A DNA stretch of 64,000 nt, taken from assembly GCA_963669155.1 (NCBI GenBank), contig OZ022589.1:9719325-9783324 (forward strand). The letters run 5' to 3'. This document shows, one piece after another, positions 22,136 through 33,807 of this stretch; position 1 is the stretch's first letter; every line of letters begins with the position of its first letter. The notes under the pieces are model-generated. The model saw only the letters and a program-made list of their open reading frames with translations, was not told where the DNA came from and searched no databases. Source of the stretch: Arbacia lixula. Taxonomy: Eukaryota > Echinodermata > Echinoidea > Arbacioida > Arbaciidae. The translations under genes and the position numbers were made by a program.

Positions 22136-24719
22136 TCACATTAGATATAACATTAATTTGTAACTCTAGTTTTCAAGCACAAACCCCAGTCCGCCAGTGA
22201 GTCTGATCAAATGGGAATGATATGCAGAGACTAGCTCTATAGTAAGTTATGTTTCAACAGGAGACATTGAACACTTAGCAGCGAGGCACGGTGTAGCCTT
22301 TCTTCTACACATAATTATATTGATACGGTGTCAGGGTACAGTTCGTGCCTACAGACCAACATAACCTATATACTCAAGAGACGTTAAATTATATGGAAAT
22401 ATTCATAAGAATTATTAGAAGTCCTAATTTGTTGCTAAATATTGGCATCTATGCACCGTGCAAACAGTTCCTATATCGTTGTGTATATTGCTCGTAATCA
22501 TAGTAATATAATGTACATGCCGTATGTTTTCTGTGTAAGAAACGTCTACGTGCACTTGCTTGTGGGAATAATCTGAACAAGTATTGATGGCCCGTGGTGG
22601 ATGATAAATGATCGGTCGTAAGGTTTCGTAAATTAGCCCACGTTAATGGATATAAATTATTCACCGGTCATCTTCGCATCATGCCTGTAATGTGACGTCA
22701 CCAGACGTCTAAAATAGCACACTCAGAATAAATAGCAATGCGTACCTAGCACGGCATACCAGCACGCAGAGAATATTGCCATCAGTATAGGACTATCACA
22801 TTTGTATACCGGTACATGTATTTTACGGTGGCATTCTGAAAACGAACTGAAGTGTTGACTTAAGTCCCTTACAATCCTAAAATGTGCTGGCGGATTGGCG
22901 TAGTTTCTTTGTTTTACTCCAGTCAGTTTAATGTTTGAACTCAGTTCCTTTCACCCCGAGCTACTACAACTATACGCTCCACTGTATTACGATTAGCATC
23001 ATATTACATTAGCTTACACCTAGGCGTAAATGTATATTATCGGCATAGTTTATGGTTCCAGTCCAATGTACTTAAAGCACGCGCACTATTGGTAAAAATG
23101 TATGTCATGTATGTAGGAATATAGTCATAGTTAACAAAGCTCATACATGTACATGTATACACTAATTGTACACGTACGCATGCTGTGCTGTCCTTAACTC
23201 ATTGTGTGCCAGTGATGGTTGATGGCGCCGGGACGACACAGGGATACGCACAGATACCACTAAAGCATCAGTCGTCTGGCAGACAAAGGGTTGACCATGA
23301 GGAGGGCCAAGGAGATCAACAGGGATACCCCGTTAGGATCCTCACTGGTCATGCGGCGACGACACAACCTACATCCATTTCACCCAAGGACTTCACTTAC
23401 CATGCTTGCGAACAACTCAATTACACACGCTGCCCTGATATTTAGAATTCCCTTCCCACCATTTTTGCCAACCGAAATAAATTATATGAACACGATATAC
23501 TCTTTTTAGGAAACGGTAAAGCTTCACCTTTTTAAACAATACTCCTTATGGTTGTATTTCAATATGCCTAGATAACAATTGTTTTTCTATGCCCCTTTTA
23601 TTGTTTTAATCCCCAATGGTGTGGTACGATAACATTGTCGCCTGCAAAAAAAATCTGTCAATATATAAATAAAAATATAGGCCTAAAGCAGTTCGAGTGG
23701 TACACATCTTTCTTTCTCTCTCCCAGTTTTTAAACAATGATTGAATGTTGCACATATTGACCGCTAATAACACGGATTTTTTTTTAACAATGCTGACATG
23801 AATTCCGTCCTTCCCTGCACTTGTACTTGATTTCATTTTTTGACAATGTCAATCATTTCTCCTTTCGTTATTGTGTTAAAGTAAATAGATTTTATCATTT
23901 CGCATGGTGTGGTTGGTGGGAAAAGGAAGTAGGTTTGAGGTCATCGGCGCATAAGACCACCAATACAGGCAGTGTGAAGAAGAGCACAAATTATAATAAC
24001 CGAGGGTTCATGTACATTATCAGGTAAACAATCATATCGAGTGACATAATAGAGAGGACCAACTAATGGCGTGGAATATTTACGACCCCAATATTTCAAA
24101 GTCACCTGTTTATGACATGCTATCACGTCCCTCTCCTATCACACTGGCTTTTGATTGATAACACATTACACTGCCGATTCCTCACCCTTATTTGATTATA
24201 CTCACGTGTGTATGTATCAAGAGGAATAAAATATTTATTTTTGACGGCTACCTGCTAAGCCCTGGTGTCAAGAAACGTACAATCGGTGCCTTATTGATTA
24301 TTTTTCGAGAGGGTTGGGAGGGAGGGGGGGATGGGGGGGCTGTTTTCTGGGTTGCTGAACCCAAATCGCCCGGAGCCCCCGTGTATTGTTGTCAGTGCCA
24401 TGTACATGAAAAAAGTAGGACTACGCGATGACGTCATGACTATTGGGAATGTTCGGAGAGCGTGTCACGAGTGACGGCGCTTGATTCGAAGTACATGTAC
24501 AGACAAACTCAGTAGAAATTTCTTTTTAAATGATGCGTTTGTACATGTGTAGACTATGGAATTTGATTTGTTTGAGTCACTGTTGACCCAAACTCACCGA
24601 TTCATAGCTAAACTAACAGGAAATGTCTGCTGAGTGTATCGTCCCTCATTGACAATGTACCACCATGCACCACGTAGGCCTATAAGTGTATTCAGGTGAA
24701 CAGAAAGCAATGCAAACCC

Positions 24720-25215
24720 CTCCAAAACAGTTCTGCAACTTAGGTTAAAGAGGTCATATATCTTAAGTTGCTTCATTATCGTACAAAAATGTGGCATCAT
24801 AAGACAGCTTGACTATTTATCTTGACAATGATGTATCGTTTATAATGCTTACGCAATCATGGAATGCGAAGTAAAAAAGTGTTTTCCGTTTGTTTCGCGC
24901 ATGAAATGAGTTTGCATTACATTTATGCGGCTATGCATGAACATTCGTTGTCACGGTGACACTATTCAAAACACTTTGCATCTTAAAAAGAAATAGAGCC
25001 TTCGCTGTTGAAAACAATGCATTTTCGATATTTAATTGTGGCTTTGTCCCATAATTCGGGAATACTGCACATTCCATGATTACATGACCGTAGCAAATGA
25101 CACACTAATGTGAAGAGGAATAATCAAGCTTTCTAATGATACCCCAGTCACGTGCATGTACGATGATGAAGCAACCAGCGATATATTATCCATCAAACTT
25201 GAGTTGCAGAACTCA
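24720..25215. mobile_element. Diverged foldback element, about 80-bp arms
   Basis: The arm 24,725-24,805 (GTTCTGCAACTTAGG, GTTGCTTCATTATCGTACA) is complementary, with many mismatches, to 25,136-25,215 (GTACGATGATGAAGCAACC, TTGAGTTGCAGAAC). Internal CAATCATGGAATGCG and ATTCCATGATT are also mutually complementary, so the palindrome continues inward. Confidence 0.55.
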
Positions 25216-25329
25216 AGGGGTTTATATACGACCCACACGCAACCCATCCGCGTTAGCTGGGTACTTCCAACTACAAGGTTTTAAACAATCTTTTGACACT
25301 TTAAAAAAGATTAAGTTACGACTAGAATC

Positions 25330-25650
25330 AAGATGATATTGACATTTAAGTCAAGGGATGTAATTCTTTTAGGAGCCAATTCTGTGACATTTCATCTATT
25401 ACTTTCCTTGTAATAATAATCTGAATATCTAATGCGATTTTCACTTTTGGACACATTTGGGTCTTAAAATAATGTGTATCAGATAACTAATTCAGAACAC
25501 AACAGTGGCAATTGTGCATCACAATTTCACAACTTCACAACTTCTTTTCTGCAAGAGGCATCATGCATTATTCATTTACGATGACGGCATTTGCTAGTTA
25601 GTTTTACATGACTTGTGTCCAAAAGTGATAAGGATTATTACAAGAAAACA
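25330..25650. mobile_element. Element C, shortened copy
   Basis: It contains TTTTCACTTTTGGACACATT, GTGTATCAGATAACT, TTGTGCATCACAA and, at the right, TTGTGTCCAAAAGTGATAAG, the inverted end. Compared with 40,485 it lacks part of the middle. Confidence 0.65.
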
Positions 25651-25930
25651 CCTCGCATGAATACTCACTGTGCACCACACACTCGTATGAATATTACTGC
25701 GAATCAGCCATTTTTTTTCTGTGGAGTTTATTAGACGCGAGAGGACTTGCTAAAAGGTTAATTTCACTAACTGGAACTTAACGCTGCTATTTCGTTAATT
25801 TTGTTTTTGTATAGACAATTTGGCAAATTCTGCAAAAGACGTGGGTTTGGTCCCAATAGACGGGTAGTCGTGACGACAGATTGCACATAGCGGATGTACG
25901 TATGTGCAATTAGTGACTACTAACATAGAA

Positions 25931-26117
25931 ACACTCTTAGCCTAGGTCCTAGGCTGTGAGGTGCATGGACACAACCCAGTATGTTAACAACTACATGTAT
26001 GTCTGCTTACACAGACTATACGCCCGAATTACGTCATGGCTCCTCTGGCTTCAGGATTCCGTGTTACCAGACTGGGTTGTGTCCATGCACCTCACAGCCC
26101 AGTACCAAGGGCACTCT
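25931..26117. mobile_element. Element G, full copy, about 45-bp inverted ends
   Basis: The left end (25,941-25,980) and right end (26,068-26,110) share AGGCTGTGAGGTGCATGGAC followed by ACAACCCAGT as inverted repeats. The outermost bases are diverged. The element is about 187 bp and non-coding. Confidence 0.8.
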
Positions 26118-26345
26118 AGAAAATAACAGCATTCACATTTCATAATTTATCGTGTAATGGCGTATCGCGGGGAAAAGGCCTATGGGATGTATCAACCCCC
26201 TCCTCATAAACATAAAATATTATTATTAATATTGATATTGATAAAGAAAATGATGATGATAATCAATATGGAAATACCAATTCACAATATTAACGATCAA
26301 ATATAAAATATAAATATCATTGTATATGAAGTGTATGTACTCTGG

Positions 26346-26450
26346 GGCCATATTCATGAAACCATGCTAAGCCCAGTTAGCTACTATGTGCATTCGGCTG
26401 CATGCAGTTTAGTTACTGAACTAGGCTAGTCAGGTTTCATGAATATGGCC
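26346..26450. mobile_element. Short inverted-repeat element, GGCCATATTCATGAAACC ends
   Basis: The first 18 bases (GGCCATATTCATGAAACC) are exactly inverted at the right end. The total length is 105 bp. This is a typical size for a miniature DNA transposon. Confidence 0.8.
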
Positions 26451-27624
26451 ATTGAACAACGCATATTAACATGTACTACATTCCTTGTAATTCAGTTCGA
26501 GAGATCATCACGTTCATTGAACATGGTTCTCTTATCATTACAATAAATTTGATAAAAGACATACATGGGGATTTTCTTATATATAGCCCATGTAGTGTGC
26601 AAGCACTTTTCGTTCAAATAATAAACATTATATGTGTCGATGCTTCTTTTCGTCCCCAATCTCATTAGTATTGACATCAAATTAGAGCGAGAGATAAGCT
26701 TATTATGTATCCATGAAGTATGTATGACCTAATGCCGATGGGGGAAAGGGGATCGGCTAATGACCTGCGGACCCTAATTTGTTGTGGTCGATGATTTTTG
26801 CACCCATTAATAGATTAAAGGGGCACAATTGGGAGGGAAAATATCTGACTATATTGATAGAGGTCAATCTGCCACTTCATTTTATGAACACGTGGTATGT
26901 TGACACATGAACGGTTCTCTAAAAAATGGGTTTATAAAGAGTTACTATCATGACACGTGGTGTCCTAAGATTAACTCACGAATGTCCTTATAGGCCCTAT
27001 ATATTCCTGTGATGACTTTGTTCATTTGGCAAAAATACACCATACAAAATGTTTACCTGTCACAATATACGCTGAGTAGCAGACTTTCAACAACAGTATC
27101 CCAACTTCGTAAGACGATGATGAAAACATGTTTGTGTCTTCTTTGGAAAACAGAGTACAGATAGGCAGGATGTATATTCACTCCACGATTTTTAGAATGA
27201 CAAATCGTCCAAGAGCATGTAAAAAAACGTCAAGCCTTATTCGTTCATCAAAACTGCGTGACACGCTCAAAAAACATGTAAATTAAAAAGCGAAAGCTTT
27301 CTACGAAACCCGGATGACTTGGTTGGGGAAATACAAAAATGTGTGAAATAGATATCCAATGACCGTGATGTACGCATTACATTTCTTAGGCCTACTGTGG
27401 CACATTTATTCACTTGACATGAAGCAAGATAGTGGATATCCTGTTTCTCGTTTTCCAGCCAATGGAGTACAGCTAAGAGTAACACCATGTCACCACCATA
27501 CCTTGTATAGCAGTACTTCAGGCACCTGTACTTGCGTAGTGCTGGCTGTGAAGGTACAGTGTGACGCTGCCATTCTTGCAGCAACCAAATACCACAGCAG
27601 ACGACACGATTTTAGCAACTGTTT

Positions 27625-27790
27625 CATGGAATATGATGCGGAACAGTGTGAAATTGAGGCTTTTGTACTGCAACTTAATTGTAAGTTTAGAGCCTTTTTT
27701 ACCTTGTTGAAACAATATTCCTCGAGTAAAACTTTATCGAAGAATTGTAGGTATCACATGTCACAACTGCGCAAGAACATGTGGTGAGGA
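27625..27790 (+). repeat. Dispersed repeat S, copy 1
   Basis: ATGGAATATGATGCGGAACA, TTTTTTACCTTGTTG and CACATGTCACAACTGCGCAA also occur, diverged, on the minus strand at 41,136-41,300. The 142-codon open frame across this stretch has no known domain and is probably chance. Confidence 0.5.
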
Positions 27791-27827
27791 GATTTCCCCC
27801 AAATTGTTCTGCGCAGTCTATTTTGTT

Positions 27828-27900
27828 GTGCGGCTCATTTTTGCCTGGAATTTACGTACATGACATGTATAGGTCAATTCCAGGCAAAAATGACCCGCAC
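27828..27900. repeat. Hairpin, 25-bp arms
   Basis: Arms 27,828-27,852 and 27,876-27,900 pair at 24 of 25 positions (one C/C mismatch) around a 23-base loop. The left arm starts GTGCGGCTCATTTTTGCCTG. Confidence 0.85.
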
Positions 27901-28129
27901 GATCGGCGGATTCGAAGATATGGGATCAAAGGAAATTCTTTGAAAGGCATTCTTTTGTGAGGAAAAGAGGAGTACACTGAATGTACATTGATGGTACTCC
28001 ATGGTTCTACTCATAAGTTTGACCTACAGTACATGTATGATCGAAGTTCACACTGTTCATTGATTGTTAACATCCATCATCGTGTGTGAAATTAAACATA
28101 CATGTTTTTTGTATATGTACACCTTCATG

Positions 28130-28660
28130 TTAAAGGGGAAATTCACCCTGAAGTAAGTTGGTTTTAATAAAAGCAGAAACATGAAAGAAACATATGACTG
28201 TATATTTGACTACGGATGTATGAACGAAAAACATCAAAAGAATAAGAAAGATTTGCTTTAGTTTTAATTTTGTAAAGTCACGTGCGAGTTGCTCTCCCGT
28301 GTGTTGTGTACTATTTCTTTTTGAGAATGCTGGATTTCTTGAAAGGAAATATTACATGTAACCTGTGAATTTGATGTATCGTTAGAAATATGCTTTTACA
28401 CACATACCTCTATGAAAAACATTTATTCCTTCACCACAAACAGAAGAAAAGGACAACTTATGGAATCATACAGCGCACAACCTCATGTATATGGGAGAGC
28501 AACTCGCAAGTGACGTCTCAAAATTAAACATAATCATAAAGTCATAACTTTCCTATTCTATGAAGGATTTTAGTCAAATCTTCACCAATGTTTCGTTAAT
28601 GCTTCTGCTTTTATGAAAAGTTGAAAAACAACTTTACTTCAGGGTGGACTTTCCCTTTTA
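28130..28660. mobile_element. Element B, full copy, 531 bp
   Basis: The left end TTAAAGGGGAAATTCACCCT and right end AGGGTGGACTTTCCCTTTTA are inverted. The interior stays largely palindromic: GTTGCTCTCCCGTGTGTT on the left against TATGGGAGAGCAACTCGC on the right, and AAAGCAGAAACATGAAA against its complement. No protein is encoded. Related arms occur at 17,799, 30,612 and 37,398. Confidence 0.8.
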
Positions 28661-30611
28661 CTTTCTCTTATTTATATTCTTGCATATCAAACTTATTAGG
28701 TCTATTCGCATATTGAAATGATATTTCGACATCGATGTGACAACCTCGGTCAGAATCTCACTTTTTTCGTGTGAACATAATTGATCACATGCTTCATTCC
28801 ACAAGGCGAGCAATCAAATTGATTCATTAACATCGCGATTCTTGGTATAACTCAGGGACGCATTATGTTCATTATATGAGCACCTAGGAAAAGTATTGCT
28901 GTTATTTGCATTTCTGTATATTGGGACTTGGGAGAGTGAAGAAAGTGCGTGACTCTTTCTTTTGTGGATTTGCGGTTTTGTGGTGGTGCCACTTGCGTTT
29001 ACATACCGCATGTATATACAGATATCCAGCTGATGTTACCTCACGCAGCATGTCAAGGGAAAGTCCCTACACAGCCCCCCCCCCCCCCTCCCCACCCACC
29101 ATAACCATCGCCACCACCCCACTACCTATAGTATACCAGTGATACAACATGTACATTATGTACCCCTCTCTCTTGCCGCCCAGCATGCATTTCCCCCTCT
29201 CCTCCTCTTGCTCTGACCCCGGATCTGACACTCCACTGCGCTACTGAAGTGAAGATTGGTATCAATAATTGATGAGGTGTCAATAATATATAATATTGGT
29301 ATAATATAATATAATATTGGTATCAATAATTGATGATAATAAATTATTTATTGATAAGTATCAACTTTGATTCCTGTGTCATTCATGCCGCTTACAACAG
29401 TTTTCTCGTGCTGTTACTATCAACAAGACGAAGCATGGCGAAAGACTTATATACTGAATACATGTCATGTCCAACGGCAATGACGACGTGAGGTCAAACT
29501 GATATACGGGGTCCTCTTCAAGCCTCGTGTCATGAAATGAAAACATTAACCTTGTGTACGTTTTGCATTATATCTGATGGAGAACTCCAATCTATATTCA
29601 TCACAGGGGTTTTCTTGTAAATTTCAGAGCTATAAGTGGGCTTAATCGAGAAGAGCTTGTCTCTCATTTTTTTTTCTCTGACGGATAGATATGTCATGTG
29701 CACATACAGTGCCTAGAAGTATCAACAATAGTTTCACCAGCTTCTCCACACGATATTATGTACATGTATAATCTGCAAAGCATTTGAATTAGCATATGAA
29801 CATGCACGTGGACGTCCATGTAGAAGCGTAAACATGCCTTTGTGCTTGATCACCCGTACCTGTTCATGCAAGGTATTTGTACGTTTCTAAAATAAATACC
29901 TGCATAATATACACTCGACGGCCAACATGACTGATGATAATACTTCCATTACCTAATTACGCTTACGCTTACATCATCCCGAGAGAAAAGGACTTCCTTT
30001 CCCGTAGAAACGTTCTACCGCCGACGTTGTACACCACATACAGACATGATGGGCAATGTCCATTAATTTCGCGAGTAATGTCACCGCCATACATGTAACT
30101 GAAGTCATTTTACTAGCCACAAATCGCAACCTGATCAGTCCCCGTCATGATATTCATTTCGCAATTATGGCTTTTCACGGACAGGACGGAAATAATGTAC
30201 CACAAGTGACATTGGGCGAAGCTCCTACAATCAGACCCCAATGTTAGGCTGGGTTTTTAGCAGGGATGTGGTACTAGGTTGTGTGGATACTGCCTGCGCG
30301 GACACAAACACCAAACATTCCTACAGTGTATTACAACAAAGGCTGGATACATAGACTAAATATTCTTCATTCTTGCTTTGCCCAAGACCGGAGGGAGAGT
30401 ATCAGCTAGGAGATTGCAACAAGGATCAGAAACAATGAGGATAAAAATACAACGATAACAACAAATACACTGTATATTAATAAGTCAAGTGAATGGGTAG
30501 CAGCCAGGATAAATGCAGCCTTAACGATAGCTGACCCCAAAGCATGATATTTAAAATATAGATCAATACAATCCTAAACAAAAAAATGTATTTGGTGTCG
30601 GCGTAAGACTC

Positions 30612-30775
30612 TGACATTAAGTTGGTTTTAATACAAACATAAACATGAAAGAAACATATTAGTGCAGGTTTCATGAAAATCCGTCAAAAGATAAGAAAGT
30701 TATGACTTGCTGAAGCTTTGATTTTGTAAAGTCACGTGCAAGGTGGTATCCCATATGTTGTGTGCTGTATCCATA
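30612..30775 (+). mobile_element. Element B, internal arm
   Basis: AAGTTGGTTTTAATACAAAC, CATGAAAGAAACATATTAGT, GAAAATCCGTCAAAAGATAA and AAAGTCACGTGCAAGG match the left arm of 28,130. The outermost TTAAAGGG end is missing. Confidence 0.7.
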
Positions 30776-30883
30776 AATTGCTCTTCATCTGTTTTTTTTA
30801 ATGATGGATTTTTTATCGAGGTTTGTGAATGTGTAATAATATATCAAAAGCACAGGTAAAACGATGTACACTACAGGTGTACA

Positions 30884-30967
30884 GGTATATTTTGTCCAGT
30901 TCACTATGAAACATGATGCTTTTAAGGCTAAGCATCATGTTTCATGCTGAACTGGACAAAATATACC
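30884..30967. repeat. Hairpin, 38-bp arms
   Basis: Arms 30,884-30,921 and 30,930-30,967 pair except at two adjacent positions, with an 8-base loop. The left arm begins GGTATATTTTGTCCAGTTCA. A small CCGCGGTTCAAAACTGCGG hairpin follows directly. Confidence 0.85.
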
Positions 30968-31917
30968 GCGGTTCAAAACTGCGGGTCCTTCCCTTTCTTC
31001 CCTTTCCCTTTCCCTATGCCAATTCCTTTGAGCTGTTGTGTATATTCTTATTAGCAAATCAACATTTTCAAAACGTCACAAAATCAAACAAAATCGGCCA
31101 TATTTTGGGGAAAGTACCAATTCATACTGTACTACCGACAGAGGGGTTAAATAGCCCCAAAGTGCATACGTATGTTTATTTATCTCATTTTGTGTACTAA
31201 CATGCTGTAGATTGTATTTTCTTCAACATTGTCCAACAAATCAATACAAGCCTTTTTTTAACAAGGTACACCACAGTCAGTCTAATCTGATCCTCACTCT
31301 GGCAATATTACATTGTGTATCAAAAACAGGTTAATTGTATACATGTATGTGTAAAGTAGTATGTGCAAATATGTGCAACTGTACAGAGCACCTTTGTCGT
31401 AGACTAACTTCAGATCAAATTCCCCGGGTAGTACCAATTTATAGTCATTATTACAATACAGTGTAGGTGTACGCCGCGTTTTAATGACTGCAAGCCTCGT
31501 GAGCAGTAAAGGCTCATTATTACTGTGAATTTACATGCAATCATTTTGTCATGTACGTGTAACGTTTATTGGTCTATTGAATGACGCAATCCCATACAAA
31601 GCCGCCATAATTTTAAGAGCGGACGTTACGGTGTACGTCAACCTTTATTGCTAATGTTGTCACAACAATGGTTCCTTGTCATGTGTCCAAACGATCGAGA
31701 CATCTATTATCATGTGTTATCAGTCATAACCACAATTTCCTTATTGCACGTCTACCTAAAACGGGGAAATAGGTTAGTTCTGATTTCATATACCCACTGC
31801 TGGATATTCGCTTACCGTAACCATGTACATCTGTGAACCTTTGTGACATTAATGACGTCTGTACATGGAGGTCATACATGTACACGTACGTCACACGATA
31901 CTCGAACTACACATGTA

Positions 31918-31939
31918 AAAAAAAAAAAAAAAAAAAAAA
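31918..31939. repeat. Poly-A tract
   Basis: A run of about 22 A. No retroposon was recognised upstream. Confidence 0.9.
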
Positions 31940-32813
31940 CCTACTACATTCAACAGAAGCTCAAGTTACTGTAGTTGTGACTAAACATATGCAGCTGACA
32001 TAAGGAAAGGGAAAACCAGTTCCCGTTTCCAGATTTTCCTTCCCACTCTCATCTCATCAATCATATCAATCCCACGATACAGTCGTATATCAAACACGGG
32101 AATGTGTTAGTAAGGATGGCAATCATGTTACCTCCACCAAGGAAGTATGGGCAGATCATTAATCTTGAGGGGGCACAGGGGGGAGGGGCCCGGGGGAGGG
32201 GTTAGAACAGGTGACCGAGCGTGCGTGGGTGAAATGTTACTCCCTATTTGTTAGAATAGTGTTATGTTTCATTCCAAGTATATTAAACAGACACGCACAG
32301 TGTAGTTCTGAGCTCATAATAAATGGGGCAAGATAAGCACACAGTATGTCTTAGGAGTGTACCAGCAACATTGGGACATAGCATCATCTTTCTAAAGCAT
32401 GCCACTGTTAAACACATTGTCATGCTCTTTCATATCCACGTTCTGGGACCTCAAGCTCGAGGAATAAGGAAAATTCGGAATAGAGATCAACACCTACAAT
32501 TAGGTAAACACACTTCACATGGCGTAAACGCAGTGGTCCACCGAGTATGGTGCAGTGTAATATAATGGATGGACTAATCATAGTCATGTCATACTTGTTA
32601 CAAAACACCTGTATGTGTTAATATATTTTCAACTTGAATATAGATAGATGAATCGTGAATTCATGAGGTTGCCTTTATGAGACTGATACGGGATAGTCAT
32701 CAAAGGCAATGTACATGTATTTATACCATACACGTACGTAGACATACGTTAGGCTTATGGATAGCTCGTGCAATAAAAACAAACTGGTTCGAGGAAATGG
32801 ACAAATCACTCAC

Positions 32814-32895
32814 CAAAGGCAAAATTGGCAAGAAGTAGCGACATCAAAACGAATACAAGCATTGTTGCATGGGCAGGCATTCGACGAATATCCAT
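32814..32895 (-). CDS. Receptor exon 1: signal peptide
   Basis: This exon encodes 27 residues plus one base, starting MDIRRMPAHATM and followed by a hydrophobic core (LVFVLMSLLLANFAF), a typical secretory signal peptide. The donor is a perfect G|GTGAGT directly after 32,814 and leaves phase 1, which fits the phase-1 acceptor of the next exon and yields Val-Pro-Cys at the start of the mature part. The chosen ATG at 32,895 has G at +4 but T at -3, a weak context. In-frame ATGs also occur at codons 6 and 12. An ATG 106 codons upstream (33,213) is in the same open frame and has A at -3, so the start is not certain. A short signal peptide is the simplest reading for an extracellular Ig protein. 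Confidence 0.75.
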
Positions 32896-33480
32896 CAACC
32901 TAACCTCCCTGTTACAACCACTTCCACCACCGCGCCACCGGATTGGGCCCCCAATCCTTCCCCGTGACTCCGCGCTCAAGGTCCGATCACCGCCCCCAAA
33001 TCTACCGCTACCCGTCCCTGCTTCTACTTCGTGTTTATACCGCTTCTTCCGTAATGAATGTCTGAGAAGACTACCGCAGTTCGTCCTTCCTCCTCCCTCC
33101 ACCTGCCTCTCATTGTACACATGATCCAAGGTGGCTTGATGATATATTCCAGTATTCCTATCACTCCACATGTTTTCGCAAGACGGACAGTGGAACTCGT
33201 TCTGCCCTGACATGTTGCTCGCTCGCTTCCACAAACTTCGCGGCACTAAGATTTACCATGTATCTTTTTAGCAATGGTATCGATCGGTTGCCGTTCAAGC
33301 AGACGGTAAGCAAACACACAGTACAAGACAAGAGACTAGACGGAATTCACACAAACACAATGCACGGCGCGGGGATTACACTGTAAAGTGTGTATTGCAT
33401 GTAGCATTTCCGCACACTCCAGAATAATCGTAAAAAGAAACCGGACACTGATGATCCGGTTTGCTGTGTTTGTGTATCGA
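32896..33480 (-). promoter_or_regulatory. 5' leader and probable promoter of the receptor
   Basis: The 350 bases upstream of the signal peptide are distinctly richer in GC and CpG than the surroundings, and the frame of the signal peptide stays open upstream to 33,246. Further upstream the sequence returns to AT-rich, and a CT microsatellite starts at about 33,594. No TATA box is evident. The transcription start cannot be placed. An alternative in-frame ATG at 33,213 would add 106 residues that include C-x-x-C and later H-x(5)-H. Confidence 0.4.
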
Positions 33481-33593
33481 TGAGTTATATGTGTGCACGG
33501 CACAGCGGGGAACTTTTTTTGGACATTACTCGTTGTTCAAGAGTTCCACAGCGGAGTTCCAATGAAAATGTCGCCCTCATCGTGTTCCTCCGC

Positions 33594-33596
33594 CCC

Positions 33597-33656
<60 letters not shown>

Positions 33657-33682
33657 CCTCTCTCTCTCTCTCCTTCTCTCTC

Positions 33683-33748
<66 letters not shown>

Positions 33749-33758
33749 CTTCTCTCTC

Positions 33759-33803
<45 letters not shown>
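33594..33803. repeat. CT microsatellite, about 210 bp
   Basis: A long CT repeat with a duplicated interruption (CCTTCTCTCTCATGTCTCTC occurs twice). It lies about 350 bp upstream of the receptor's open leader frame. All open frames here are repeat translations. Confidence 0.95.

Positions 33804-33807
<4 letters not shown>

Larger units (their letters stand above)
7871..32813 (-). other. Receptor intron 1, 24.9 kb
   Basis: The intron separates the signal-peptide exon from the first Ig exon. It contains at least ten dispersed-repeat elements, listed separately, plus CA, CT, ATTG and poly-A simple repeats. GC-elevated islands at about 9,200-9,660, 10,800-10,910, 14,040-14,360 and 23,210-23,400 have no convincing coding potential and could be regulatory. 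A TGACGTCA-type CRE half is visible near 10,890 (GACGTCACG). No further exon was recognised, but short exons may have been missed. Confidence 0.6.
300..32895 (-). other. Gene span: PDGFR/VEGFR-like Ig-domain receptor, 5' part
   Basis: Six exons can be joined on the minus strand: 32,895-32,814, 7,870-7,517, 5,902-5,741, 5,401-5,261, 3,574-3,290 and 602-300. Every junction has GT..AG ends and every intron is phase 1, so the frame stays open for 442 codons plus one base. The product is a signal peptide and four Ig domains. Ig2 and Ig4 resemble D1, and Ig3 resembles D2, of PDGF/VEGF receptors. Sea urchins are known to have a VEGFR with ten Ig domains, and this gene could be its counterpart. The transmembrane and kinase parts would lie left of position 1, so kinase identity is inferred. 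Introns are 24,943, 1,614, 339, 1,686 and 2,687 bp. An extra exon hidden in the long first intron cannot be excluded. Confidence 0.8.

Noticed and set aside
27359-27787. 142-codon open frame on the plus strand
   Set aside because: It overlaps a dispersed repeat that also occurs at 41,136, and the translation shows no domain.
32825-33124. 99-codon proline-rich open frame on the plus strand
   Set aside because: Antisense of the GC-rich leader of the receptor exon 1.
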